A stretch of DNA of 64,000 nt from Ctena decussata. Lineage: Eukaryota; Mollusca; Bivalvia; Lucinida; Lucinidae. The notes beneath the pieces are model-generated. The model saw only the letters and a list, made by a program, of their open reading frames with translations. It did no database searches and was not told the origin of the DNA. The position numbers were made by a program, and so were the translations under genes. The stretch spans positions 8,950,841 to 9,014,840 of the forward strand of contig OZ022506.1 of NCBI GenBank assembly GCA_963989385.1, read 5' to 3'. This document shows positions 33,716 through 44,169 of the stretch, one piece after another (position 1 is the stretch's first letter; every line of letters begins with the position of its first letter).

Positions 33716-34108
33716 ATCAAATTATTACGACTAACTGTATTGTCTGATGGTAACTATAATGATTATTCATTACTAGTTCAGTAAAAGCAATTTGAGAGAG
33801 TTGTCCTTAAACGATTTATTTAGATCTCCTAAGACAATAAATATGCTACTACAATCACTCTAAACATTAAGGCATTTTAAGCAATTAATGCAAATGACAC
33901 ATCCTTACATCTGAAGAGGTCTAGGTTTTGTATAGGTGATAAGTCTTAAAATAGCTATCAGAACGACCACTGTGCAGTCCCTGACTAAAATAAAAAAAAA
34001 TCCCACATCTGAATCTTGTTCTGCTTCTCACAGGCCTTTTGTCGAAATATGTAAGCTAATTACGCGAAATCTATGGAAAGCTGATATGCTCAGATAATTC
34101 TTATAATT

Positions 34109-34363
34109 GATCCGCGACACGAGAAAACCAACAATGTGGTTGTGCGCCCAGCGCAGACTCAGATAAGCCTGGGCGTCCGCCCATTTTGACCAGACTCTTA
34201 GTTAAGTGCTCAAAGAGGTGCTAAGGGTCTAAGCTACTTCCGTGCGGACAGAGATGACTCTGATCAGACTGGGCGGATGCCCAGCCTGATCTGAGTCTGC
34301 GCTGGTGATCTGAGTCTGCGCTGGACGCACGACCACATCGTTGGTTTTCTCGTGTCACGGCTT
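34109..34363. mobile_element. Family G MITE specific to unit 2
   Basis: It starts GATCCGCGACACGAG and ends CTCGTGTCACGGCTT. Unit 1 has the uninterrupted target ATTCTTATATGTTCAATG near 23524. Inside, the segment TGATCTGAGTCTGCGCTGG is tandemly repeated once. The terminal G-to-T and C-to-T changes and an AATT/ATAT flank mean the target duplication is less clean than in the other copies. Confidence 0.88.
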
Positions 34364-34811
34364 ATATGTTCAATGCCCTAAGAAATTTCCTCTCTAGAGG
34401 GATACCAGACAATGCGTCTCTAATTCCTTGATTTATTTCTATAGCATGATCATTAAATCATATTGGCGGATATAAGATTGTATGTTTTGACAAATCTTAT
34501 TATAGACCTGGGATTCATATTCTTTAAACATGGTACATTAATTAGCTGTTGCATGTTTCTGTCCAATCGTATAATAACGGTTATTTTCAGCTTGATCAAC
34601 AGACTATAAATTCGGAGAAAGAGTTAACGAACTATTTAAATGTATTAAGCATACTGAAAACAGAATATCGAAACGCTAAGTAACCAGCCCTCTCAACTCT
34701 AGTGAGGTGATTACAATTATACAGAGGACTTTAGAAACTAAATGCTTCGGACCACTGCAGAATCAGAGGACGAGAATTTGGATCCAGTAAAACTAGTTTG
34801 AGATTCACAGT

Positions 34812-35330
34812 AAACTGACCGTTCCAAGGCGGTACATCTGTATCGGTTCTACAGCCTGGTGTTCTTGTGTTTATTTGTCTGTGGTCTGCTAGTAATTTGG
34901 CCACCTGTGTAACTGCCTACTTGTTTTGTAACAAAAAAAAATACACGTAAGTAAAAATAGATATTTAATGTTTTTCTTTCAATTTGTTTTTATTATCCAA
35001 TTTGATGCTTTCATTGGTCATGGTAATGGGTGATCATTGTTTTGGTTGGGTTGAATAATTGCGGAAGCTACAACAGGGGTTTGGATCGAGTAAAAATTCG
35101 TTTTAGCCCCAGTTATCTATTAAGGAACGTTTCAAAGCGGTACTTCTGTTGCGGTTCCTCAGTGTGCATGTTGCTATATCCGCTTGTCTATGGCTTCCAG
35201 CTATATGGTCACCTGAAAAGCTGCCAATTCTGCTTTCTGTTTTGGTTTTAAATTTGTGGAACAAAAAAAAAGTAAAAGCAGATATTCTGTTTTTTTTTTT
35301 TGTTTTTTTTTGATTAGGGTGAACAGCGTA
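34812..35330 (+). mobile_element. Two 3'-region fragments of RT elements
   Basis: The box ACCGTTCCAAGGCGGTAC occurs at 34817 and a variant AACGTTTCAAAGCGGTACTT near 35124. Each is followed by TGCGGTTC- or CGGTTC-like sequence and a GTCTATGGCTTCC/GTCTGTGGTC stretch. They look like two truncated copies in series. Confidence 0.6.
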
Positions 35331-36124
35331 AACAGCTATTTCCCAAATCGGTGACCATTCAACCACTCTGGTTGAAACAGCAGCAACATTCATTTGACCT
35401 ATTTTTTATCTTAAATTTCAAAACAAAACATATAACAAAATGGGCAGCTATACAGGTACCCATTTTCCTAGGAGACAATAAACAAGCAGACATAACGACA
35501 AGTATCACCGAGGAACCACAACATAAGTAACGCCTTTGAACGACAAGATAATAGTTACATTGAATGGTTTGTGCTTAAACTAATTTTAACGGATCCAACT
35601 CCTCATCCACTGCTTATGCAATGGCTCAAAGTATTTAGTTTGCTGCTTAATCCGCATGGTAGGTTCCTAACTCATGGACGAATCATCATAGGAATGAAAC
35701 AAAAAACGGGTAAGACCTACGATGAATTAGAGATTAGTATTCGACGGAAACAACGTACATGTATTTGGACACTCGAGTTCCCTTGGATGTCTAACAAAAT
35801 CACTACAATACTGGAGCATAAGAAAATGACAAATTGAAACCCGAAGGATCAAGCAACATACAAGACAAGCTCCGGTTCCAACCAATTAGAATAAATAACC
35901 TTATATCGGTCTGTGCGCCGATCTATCGGTGTGCAATTAAAGCGGGAAGCAAAGCTTTTAACAATAACTATGCCAACCTCTAGGCATGTAGACGACAGCA
36001 TTACATTTATGTTAGTTACAATAGTTTTTACAACGTGTGATAATTTTCTCAAATTAACAGAAAAATGAGTCCAACTTACATTATTTTTGTTAAGTTTATA
36101 GACTAATCTCTTTTGCAGCAGCAC
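35331..36124 (-). pseudogene. RT-type ORF tail and 3' region, minus strand, decayed
   Basis: The minus ORF 35849-36124 contains VSWTHFSVNLRKLSHVVKTI and FASRFNCTPIDRRTD. These align loosely with the YKRIGYN...FAALFNCTP...SDSM tail at 44.5 kb. The flank at 35868-35340 has the family 3' region in antisense (AGCTCCGGTTCCAACCAATT, CAGCTATTTCCCAAATCGG). It is more diverged than the 1.3 and 44 kb copies. Confidence 0.6.
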
Positions 36125-36252
36125 CTATCGGAAACAAAATTTGATTGTTACTCAGTATTAAATTTTTAAAAAATATCTCAGTTCAAAAGAAAGTATCATA
36201 CGTATTGGTCACTGCATGAAAGTATTGCTCCATTCCTCATGCTAATAGTTCA

Positions 36253-36320
36253 CTTAATCAGGGTCAATAAAAAGTACAACTCATTACTATGAGTTGTATT
36301 TTTTATTAACCATGATTAAG
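36253..36320. repeat. 68 bp perfect-type hairpin
   Basis: The left arm AATCAGGGTCAATAAAAAGT and ACAACTCAT is answered by ATGAGTTGTATTTTTTATTA and ACCATGATT, around TACT. It abuts the TA-flanked element that starts at 36323. Confidence 0.85.
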
Positions 36321-36322
36321 TA

Positions 36323-37953
36323 CAGTGGACCCGACAGTATCGGATCATCGACAGTATCGGATCACTCGTAGGTTATTTCTCTCACAAATGAAGCAAGTAT
36401 TTTTATCATTATATTACAGTCATCAAGGTAGACCAATGGCAAAATGCATGGTGAAAAATTCGATCGAAATCTGCGGCTGTGATACAAATCAGAGTTGTTG
36501 AAAAGCTTGGCCCCTCTTCAGCGGTGCTCGCATTTTGCCTGTTGCTCGTTACCCCAAAATAGATTAGAATAGATCGGTTATTTAAACTATATTATCATTA
36601 GGCGATTGAAATAAATTTTGCTTTGGAATGTGTCCTAGCATCCCTAAAATTGCAGGCAGTCATTATTTTTGTGACATCCAAGTATTTGATAAACCTAAAG
36701 ACTTGAAAGGATGAACCTAAAGGCTTGAAAAGTGGGGCGCCGGGCCGGGTAGCGCAATCGGTAGGGCACCTGACTCGTAAGTCAGAGGTCCTGGGTTCGA
36801 ATTCCGGTCTGGCCACATAATTTCGTTTCTCCTTCCGCTGATTCAAGAAGGGCAGTTGTCAGTTACTGGCGAAAGTATGTGCACTTAGTACTGGTTAACC
36901 GCTTAGGAGGTCTAAGCTTGCCCAAGAATAGTGTGGTTAGGTTAACTGACCGTGCCGACATGACCTTAGTTGTTTACCGTGGACGTTAAGCATCAAATCA
37001 ACCAGCCAACTTGAAAAGTGGGGCACCAATGTGCGACAGTAACGGATCATTTAAGCTGAAATACAGGCCTCAGCTTGAACACTGCATGTTGGGTGTATGG
37101 TCTGATGCTGAAGAGAAGTCATAAATTCAACTACCTGAGTGTTTGTTGTGTCTTCTTTCAAAGAAGATCAGTATAAAACTAAGACTACATCCTGTTTGTA
37201 AAACATCCCCATAACACGCCCAGCATGCTAGCATATGGTAATGAAGGTGTGTTGTGAACCCAGTAATGACTGGCGTTCATCTGTACACTGTGTAGACTCA
37301 GATAAATGAAGGAGAACTTGCTGAATGACCATGTAGTGTTTATACACTGAGTGCACTGAAATATCGTTAAGGCGGAAAATCACCGTAATTTGTTGATTCT
37401 GATCAGACATTACAGATATTACGGTCTTCTCAGTGTCTACACTTTGCAAAGGCAAATTGTGATCTTTAATGTTTGAATAGTTCCGTGCTATGGGGCGCAG
37501 GGGATTACTGAGTTAAGAATGTTTGGCATGCTTCTACTTTTGTATACATTTAACTTTTATTTAACAGACATAATCGTTGCTGGTGAAGGACCACATGAAA
37601 AATATCGTTGAAAGGCCGTAAAAGTTTTCTCTGAGAGCTTAATAGTTTCAACTGTTTATGTAGCAAAATTATTGAAGCTAAGAAGGTTGGCAGAATGCCT
37701 CCGAGAAACTCTCCTATAAAATAATATCATATGATCCGATACTGTCGCACTTGATTCGTTACTATCCCGTAAGACCACCCTGTAAGTCTCGATAGGTTAT
37801 CTGCCCTAATAGGAAAACATTTCGTAAACGGACATGGACAGATAGAAGGGACATTTTTCAATTGTTATATGTCATAACATAGATACATTTAGCATTCCCA
37901 TACAACAAAACAGGAGTTTTATTGAACTTGATCCGATACTGTCGAGTCCACTG
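36323..37953. mobile_element. 1.63 kb TA-flanked element with pogo-like termini
   Basis: The ends CAGTGGACCCGACAGTATCG and the inverse of CGATACTGTCGAGTCCACTG... form terminal repeats of about 25 bp reaching GGATCA. TA flanks both sides (36321-36322, 37954-37955). Further copies of the subterminal word ACAGTATCGGATCA or variants occur at 36346, 37035 and 37735. CAGTGG starts and TA targets are typical of pogo/Tigger elements. No transposase motif survives. A SINE is nested inside. Confidence 0.85.
36742..37009 (+). mobile_element. tRNA-derived SINE with 18 bp target duplication
   Basis: The flanking copies of CTTGAAAAGTGGGGC(G/A)CC are 36724-36741 and 37010-37027, differing at one base. The head (36743-36814) folds as a tRNA: acceptor GGCCGGG with TCTGGCC and T-arm around GGGTTCGAATTCC. 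The anticodon stem CTGAC/GTCAG encloses only six bases (TCGTAA), so it is not a functional tRNA; CGT there suggests tRNA-Thr ancestry. The tail has GACATGACC and GGACGTTAAGCATC, similar to the SINE at 2640. Confidence 0.92.
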
Positions 37954-38407
37954 TACTGACTGTTCCAAGGTAGTTTTCTGTCGCAGTGCGCAGGTAGTCG
38001 GCTAGAGGGATGATGCTGGGTATTTTTCAGTGCCGGGAAGACCTGCTTATTTGGATAACAGTAGAGCAAGGGGCTACAACTTTTGGAGGAAGGGTGGGTG
38101 GGGATCGTTTGGATATTTTTCGTTTTCTCTGTCTGGGTGACGGCCGAATACAGACTGAAATTCTACCTCAAAGTGCCATTAAACCGCAAACAACCAATAA
38201 AATCTATTGCAGTGTCTCTTTGTCAGACTAGATCTGATTTTTTTTTATCAAAATACGAGTCGTTGTTCGTTTTCTTGCTTCTGTTTCTCATTTCAAAATC
38301 TATAATTGAATTGGAGGGATCGAATCTGTATTAGTGATCTTTCATGCGTATCTACATTTATGTAAGACATAGGCGGCTGGATCGAGGTTTGTTTCCAGAG
38401 ATTACTT

Positions 38408-38793
38408 ATTAGGGAAAACTGTACTCAAAATTGTCATTTGCGGAGGTAAATCGTCGGTTTTATGGTCGGAAATTTCGTTTTACGGCGACGCGCCAGCGGA
38501 GCCGTAAAACGCAATTTGCGACATAAAACCGACGATTTACCTCCCCAAATGACAATCTGCAATACAGTTATCCCCATTCTAATGCACTTTAACGTACTTT
38601 CGCCTTCCACAGTGTACTACTTTGCATCAACAGCAAGCGCTTTCAGCAGCGTAAAATGAAATGTCAGCCAATGAGATGCGACGTTTCATAATGACGTCGG
38701 GTTTGCGACAGTAAATCGTAGGATATACTGTCGTTAAAGTTTGACGTTGTCCAATTAGACGTCGCGTTACATACGTAAGTGCATTAAAATTAA
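38408..38793. mobile_element. Fold-back element F, copy 1
   Basis: Long inverted arms: GGAGGTAAATCGTCGGTTTT with GGTCGGAAATTTCGTTTTAC are answered by GTAAAACGCAATTTGCGAC and AAAACCGACGATTTACCTCC. Beyond the arms, ACAGTTATCCCCATTCTAAT mirrors the start. A 210 bp tail ends TACGTAAGTGCATTAAAATT and contains GCCAATGAGATGCGACG and GACGTCGGGTTT. The 65-83 codon ORFs here are arm read-throughs. Confidence 0.85.
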
Positions 38794-38837
38794 GAATTAA
38801 CGTTTGATTTTTCAGCGTTCATCGTGGGATGAACCCC

Positions 38838-38911
38838 CAGTGGCGGGGGGAGGGGAGCTGAAATTCCATGAAGCGTGAAACGCTTCATGTAGAATTTTAG
38901 CTCCACCCACT
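38838..38911. repeat. Short hairpin
   Basis: GGAGCTGAAATTCCATGAAG and its near inverse CTTCATGTAGAATTTTAGCT flank GTGAAACG. The outer CAGTGG/CCACTG also pair. It sits between the two element F copies. Confidence 0.8.
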
Positions 38912-39168
38912 GATAATTCAGAGTAGAATTAACAAAATATGGATCGAAGAAAAGTGGGTAACGATGCGTTCGGCCATTACGTTAAATAGCGGCCGCCCAG
39001 ACGTGTTGCGTGGACCAATCAAGACGTTCGTTTACCGTAGACGTCGATTGACGACAACGTCACATGATCAATTGTCCTTCATCGGTGTACATGTATGAGG
39101 CTAGTTGATCTTTAAGGTTTACCTAAGGAAAGTCAGCGGCAAGTGCAAATATTGTCGTATGAAAGAAA

Positions 39169-39540
39169 ATTAGGGGATAACTGTACTCAGAATTGTCATT
39201 TTGGGAGGTTAATCGTCGGTTTTATGGTCGGAAATTTCGTTTTACGGCGACTCATCAGCGAAGCTGTAAAACGCAATTTGCGACCATAAAACCAACGATT
39301 TACCTTCCCAAATGAAAATTTTTAATACAGTTATCCCCATTCTAATGCACTCGTCACATTTTCACATTTAGTAGTGTGCTACTTTGCTTTCAGCGACGTA
39401 AAACCAGACGTCAGCCAATGAGAAGCGGCGTTACGTTATGACGTCGGGTTTCCGACGGTATATCGCAGGATTTACTGTCGCAAATTGTTGACGTTATTCA
39501 ATCAGACGTCGCGTTACATACGTAAGTGCATTAGAATTAA
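39169..39540. mobile_element. Fold-back element F, copy 2
   Basis: The same arms and tail as copy 1, in the same orientation about 760 bp away. The start is better preserved (ATTAGGGGATAACTGTACTC). The tail contains GCCAATGAGAAGCGGCG, GACGTCGGGTTTCCGACGG and ends GTGCATTAGAATTAA. Confidence 0.85.
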
Positions 39541-40289
39541 TGCTTGTCTATGTGTTTTAACCTTTAAATATATGGCTTTTTAGCGTAGTAGAATCGTGCC
39601 TAAACAAGAAACCAACACATTTTATAAGGTTTGCATGTACCCCAAATCACAGATTTCTCGCGTTTTGAATTATAAGTGTATGAAATACAAGGCCAGCCTC
39701 TTTTATTATCACCACTGTAAATAGAATATTGCCCCCCGATTTAACACATTTCTGTTGATACCGTAGGTGGTCAAGCGGTATTTTCTAATTTAACAATACA
39801 AAGGTCTGCAATAGGATGGAGATTTGAGTTCCAGATTAGTTTCTTGGCGTATTTCTTGTCTGACTCTGACATCAGATATCCATTTACAAGTGATAAATCA
39901 CATTATTGACGCCGCAATGCCTTTAGTAATTCAATACGTGTCTTGGATATATGTCCAGTATGCTAATCGCATTTTATTTACAGACCAATCTGGCTGCACA
40001 CGAGAAAGTTTCTGTAATTTGATACACATGAAAATTATTTAGTTTAGCGGAATCATAATCTTTCCTGTTGAAGTTATGGAGAAATTAATTTGTTAGTGCA
40101 TGTGCAGCTTGAAACTTATTATCCATATTGCCTGGTTAAATAGGCGTATTTTAACATATGATGTCGCAGCTAAGAGTGTAATAAAGACATGCATTAAAAA
40201 CCGGTGATAAACTAGTGGATAAAATGCAAATTACGTCGTAACGTTATGTGCTGACGTCCATAATAACGTCGCAAAATCGTTACGTTTTA
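39541..40289. other. No gene seen; possible decayed SINE
   Basis: Around 39767-39833, GTGGTCAAGCGG and GATTTGAGTTCC could be A- and B-box remnants. Evidence is weak. Nothing else is recognised. Confidence 0.35.
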
Positions 40290-40531
40290 GTGCAAAAGGA
40301 CCTGATATGATTTGGGCCATATTTGGCCCCCTCATTTATGAATTTTCAAAATTGCACTTTTTTAACTTATGTTCACTCAATGTATTAGTTTTAACCTTTA
40401 ACCATCAGTTCTGATTACAATAATCTATATTCTAATGATATTAACTTCTTATGAGCCTCTAAATGTACCCCTCCTCAGCTGATTTCGGCAATTTGGCCAT
40501 TTTTCGTCTTGCATTTGGGCCAAAAACTACC
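40290..40531 (+). repeat. Dispersed repeat shared (inverted) with 45420-45670
   Basis: CTGATATGATTTGGGCCATA, then TTTGGCCCCCTCA, matches the reverse complement of GGGGGCCAAATATGGCCCAT and ATCATACCAGG near 45602-45640. The ends are undefined. Confidence 0.55.
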
Positions 40532-40630
40532 TGAGCGCAGGCAAGTGCACAGCTGATTTTTTGAATAATAATGCATTTTAAGAACATCAACATTGTGCGA
40601 AAAATTCAGCTGTGCACTTGCCTGCGCTGA
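40532..40630. repeat. Hairpin with 32 bp arms
   Basis: TGAGCGCAGGCAAGTGCACA and GCTGATTTTT on the left pair with AAAAATTCAGC and TGTGCACTTGCCTGCGCTGA on the right, around a loop of about 35 bp. Confidence 0.88.
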
Positions 40631-40983
40631 CACCTAATTTTAAACTTTTTCAAATAAAATAATGTCATTGACAACGGTTGACTTACAAGGACGCGCGTGC
40701 GACCGGAACTCTTTTGGCACTGAAGGTAGACGATCTACGGATCGCCAAGATATATTACTAAATAAAACAACGATAACAGACCGCTTTACCTTCTTTTTCG
40801 TAAGTAATACAAGGGCAGATGGTACAAAGTATAGTTTTTCGCTTCATCATTCATGACGACGCTTCACCTGCTGTCAGAAACAACTCTTGATTCTGAAGGA
40901 TACATGCAACTGCAATATTGCTGCAGTTTGGACAGCGCATAAAAGATGGGACCGAAAGACGGTATTTGTACTCATAAATCCAT

Positions 40984-41059
40984 AAAGTGGTGGTGTGGTG
41001 GTGGTGGTGTGTGTAGGAAGGGTGTGTGTGTGGGGGTTGGGGGGGGGGGGGGGGGGGGT
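40984..41059. repeat. GGT/GT and poly-G simple repeat
   Basis: TGG and TG repeats end in a run of about 20 G (41040-41058). The opposite strand is poly-C. Proline/glycine-rich ORFs overlapping it are artefacts. Confidence 0.95.
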
Positions 41060-41386
41060 GCGTGCAAAAACATGCTTCAGACCTCAAATCATCAAACAAT
41101 ATTTGTTATGCTTATCACTTGTAAGATTCTCTTTAAAATGCATGGTAAAGTTGCTCCCATTTCATAAAATGAAACCAAGTAATATCAAATTGGGTATTGT
41201 CTGACTGAGAAAAGCGCCTGTTTTTTTTCAATTTATGTGTCGGATGAACTTTATTAGCAGATATTCTATGGAAGTGTCAACCCGCGAAAAAAGTAAAATC
41301 AAATCAAACATTATTCAAAATCGTGCCCGGACGGGATGATTTAAACTAGTGCGACTTCCTCACATTTTCCTGCGCCCTACATTACA

Positions 41387-42215
41387 GCAGCTAGTGACAC
41401 AGCCAAAGAAATACTTGAAAACGAAAATCGCAGGTAAAGGCACTGGGCACTGGATGTTCTCGACCTCTGCAATGAGAGGAGGGATTTGAAGAGGAGGCGG
41501 TATGACGCAGAAAGACGAAAGAATGCAGGGATGTTTACAAAACGGTTCAGAAGCACTGAAGAGAGCAAAGGAGGACTGATTAAGTAGGTATACTCGATAC
41601 AAAGAGACTGGAACTTACCTTGACTAATTCAACTGCAAGGGAGCACCTCAGCTGGTGTGGATTAAACTTCAGAGAACGGGGTAGATCCTAACTATCCAGA
41701 ACAAGTCTGGGACAAGTCTATCAAAAACACGATAAACTCTCAGCAGATAGATAGACTATTGCTCTGAGCTATACAGTCATGAGTGTTATGGCAACAATGC
41801 AGTTCTGGACTGCACTCAGCGTCAAAAAGATCTTTGTAGGAAAGTTAAGATTGCAGTAGTAGCACAGTTCAAAGTCCGCCGTAGTTGATAAAAGACCAGC
41901 GGAATTTGTTTACGCAGACAAGGAGATTTGATTGTTTTTTACATAGAATTGATAAAGACTGATAAAGATCTGGAGAACAGGAGACTAGCTAACCCCGTAG
42001 ACAAAGTCGCTGAATGCACTTCCTAATAAGGGCAAGCTACAGCTTTGCCAGAACTACAGTACCATTAGCCTCAGCAGTCATCCGAGCAAAGCCACGCCAA
42101 TGGTCATTTTGAACAGGCTTAAACCCAAAGCTGAAGAGATAATCCCCATAGAACAGCCAGGATCAGAGCCAAACGGAGCATTTATCAGCAGAGATTCCGT
42201 GCAGAGTGGGGAATG
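41387..42215 (+). pseudogene. Non-LTR retrotransposon endonuclease/RT relic
   Basis: The plus strand first encodes AASDTAKEIL and then DLCNERRDLKRRRYDAERRK, the linker between endonuclease and RT in many LINEs. After a decayed stretch, 42031-42212 is open: GKLQLCQNYSTISLSSHPSK, then VILNRLKPKAEEIIPIEQPG. This corresponds to the start of the RT domain (NYRTISLISHPSK, LNRLK, EEQAGFR in the family). The FR of the QAGFR motif is altered, stops and frame changes separate the parts, and the palm motif with YADD is absent. It is a dead, truncated copy. The clade is not decidable here. Confidence 0.85.
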
Positions 42216-43286
42216 AACATATATACCAAACAAAAAAAAAAGAAATGCACACGGTAAGATTTTCCCATTTGATTTACCTTTTATAGCATGATTAGAAAAC
42301 GCTCATAAATCCGTATTTCTCATCAAATCTTGTTCAAACTTCATCATTGCGTAGATAAGTATCTGTACCTTCCATATGCATGAAAAATAAGCATTAATGA
42401 AATCGTTGACAATGATTTCCATGCGTTTATTCAAGCTTACTGTCTGCATGGACTGGAGAGTACACATGTGTATCTGGATATTGCTAGTGTGTTTTGTTTG
42501 TGTTTCAAACGTCAGAATACGTCAGCAAATGGTCGCTGCTTTACGTCAAGAATGGAATGCGATTCCTCAGAATTAGATTTGGAGTATCATCAGTTCAGTG
42601 CGCGGAAGATGTACGGCGTGCATACGAGCCAAGGGAGGTCACATCTCTTATTGAAAACTGTGACATTGAAAACTGAGCCCTGCCTTGTTCAGAGACCCGT
42701 CACAAAGTACTGAATTGGCACAATAAATTGGATTTTTTGGGTTGAACTGTCCGATTGTCTACCTCTAACACTGTATGAATTAATTTCTTAAATTATATGT
42801 AATTCCCAAGAAAATACCAACATATTACTTTGTGCGTTTCTTCTTTTGTTTGGTATATTTTCATTTTCACCACACATCCGTTCACGCAGATATTGTCCTG
42901 ACCGTTTTCCAAAATTGGTCTGAAAACGCGTTTAAATTGTCTTGCTAAATATGCAGTGTTTACTAGTTTCAAACCACGTTTTCTGTACCTCAAATACAGA
43001 AACGAACCCATTGCTAGGCCTATATGTGGCTTTGACATGTGTCTTTGACAAGTAAGTGTTGAAAAAAATGTCCATAAACATATTTCGTCGAACATTATTT
43101 TCCGCCGGAGATAAAATCGAAATACTTCCAAACAGGCGAGTGCGTCGGAATAGTCGGAACCAACTGTAATACAAAGTCGTTTTGATCTAACAGTGGCAGA
43201 AATTCAGAATAGTTATTTGTCATGCGATATTCTCACTCGCGCGATCTTGGTATGCTGCTAGCCACGAGAAAAACGCGCTACCGGGT
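42216..43286. other. No gene seen
   Basis: The minus ORF of 112 codons at 42793-43131 is one of the longest in the window (motifs MSKPHIGLAMGSFLYLRYRK). It matches nothing I recognise and has no copy in the window. I treat it as chance, with low certainty. Confidence 0.4.
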
Positions 43287-43435
43287 GCCGGAAAATGGAG
43301 TACTACGCAAGTTTTTTAGAGCTATGGCAAAGTCTAAAAAAGCAAAAAACATATTTTTATTGTCCTCTTATATATTTCTTTTTTTTTAGACTTTGACATA
43401 GCTCTAAAAACTTGTGCAGTACTCCCTTTTCCGGC
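43287..43435. repeat. Hairpin with ~55 bp arms
   Basis: GCCGGAAAATGGAGTACTAC, then TTAGAGCTATGGCAAAGTCT, pairs with AGACTTTGACATAGCTCTAA and GTACTCCCTTTTCCGGC around a 40 bp AT-rich loop. It is MITE-like, with no second copy in the window. Confidence 0.88.
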
Positions 43436-44169
43436 TATGGCAAAGTATGAGCAATGCATAATTTAATAAAAAATATTCATTGCCCTTTGTTTCAAATACC
43501 TAAGGCTGTTTATATAATATGACTAGACTGTGAATAACCAGTTACACAGTATTACCGTATAAATAACTCAGTGTCTTAGTTACCCCACCCACTCTCATAT
43601 ATGGATAACACGATTAAATCTGCCGATAAGCTGCAATTAAGAGTTTGTTATTACATATATGGTGGGCATATTAATAACTTTAAAAAGTGTGAGAAAATAA
43701 TGAGCCGCACGATAAAAACAAGTATGAAAGATGTCTGTTGTCTTGTTTCGCTCGATCTAATTTTTAAAAAAACCGTTGCCATGGAAACGGATAGGGTATA
43801 AAAGTTAATTTTTATTTTGTTTAAATAACAAAGTATATAAAAGGAAGCTCAAAAAAATCTGGCCTATGTTTGCCAAACAAGTCAGCAGTTATAGAACTAT
43901 ATGTGTTCATTACCATTAATTGCTATGCAAGTTTCAATGTAATCATGAGTTATCTCCCTTTTTTCTTTCTTAAAAATAGATTTTTACTTCGAATGCAAAA
44001 TATTTAAATTTGCTAAAGTATTCTCGTTGTTACGTAACCATTTTCTATTATTTTCAACTCATCAACTCTCAAGAACAATGCAAAGTTTGTGCATACCCCC
44101 ATATTTTTTAAAAATATCTAATTTTCCGATTTCTTTCAGACTTATATGTACAATGTACTATTCCGAGAA
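43436..44169. other. No gene seen
   Basis: AT-rich. It contains ATGGCAAAGTATGAGC just after the hairpin. No repeat or ORF can be supported. Confidence 0.4.

Larger units (their letters stand above)
24078..34811 (+). repeat. Tandem segmental duplication, unit 2
   Basis: Direct repeat of 14043-23969, starting exactly where unit 1 and its junction segment end. It carries its own private insertions: 25530-25945, 26221-28267 (with a nested element), 31008-31582 and 34109-34363. It lacks the unit 1 insertions at 14304-15100, 17193-17435 and 20339-21354. Confidence 0.9.

Noticed and set aside
36743..36814. A functional tRNA-Thr(CGU) gene
   Set aside because: The cloverleaf is recognisable, but the anticodon loop has six bases, the D-stem has a mismatch, and a SINE tail and 18 bp target duplication enclose it.
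38408..38793. Gene with coding ORFs of 65-83 codons
   Set aside because: Both ORFs read through the arms of fold-back element F; they also differ in copy 2.
39767..39900. Second weak tRNA-derived SINE
   Set aside because: Box motifs are too decayed and no conserved tail follows.
40851..41204. Glycine- or proline-rich ORFs on both strands
   Set aside because: They translate the GGT/poly-G simple repeat at 40984-41059.
42793..43131. 112-codon minus ORF as a possible gene
   Set aside because: It is overlapped by a second minus ORF in another frame, has no motif and no splice context. Chance is the simpler explanation.
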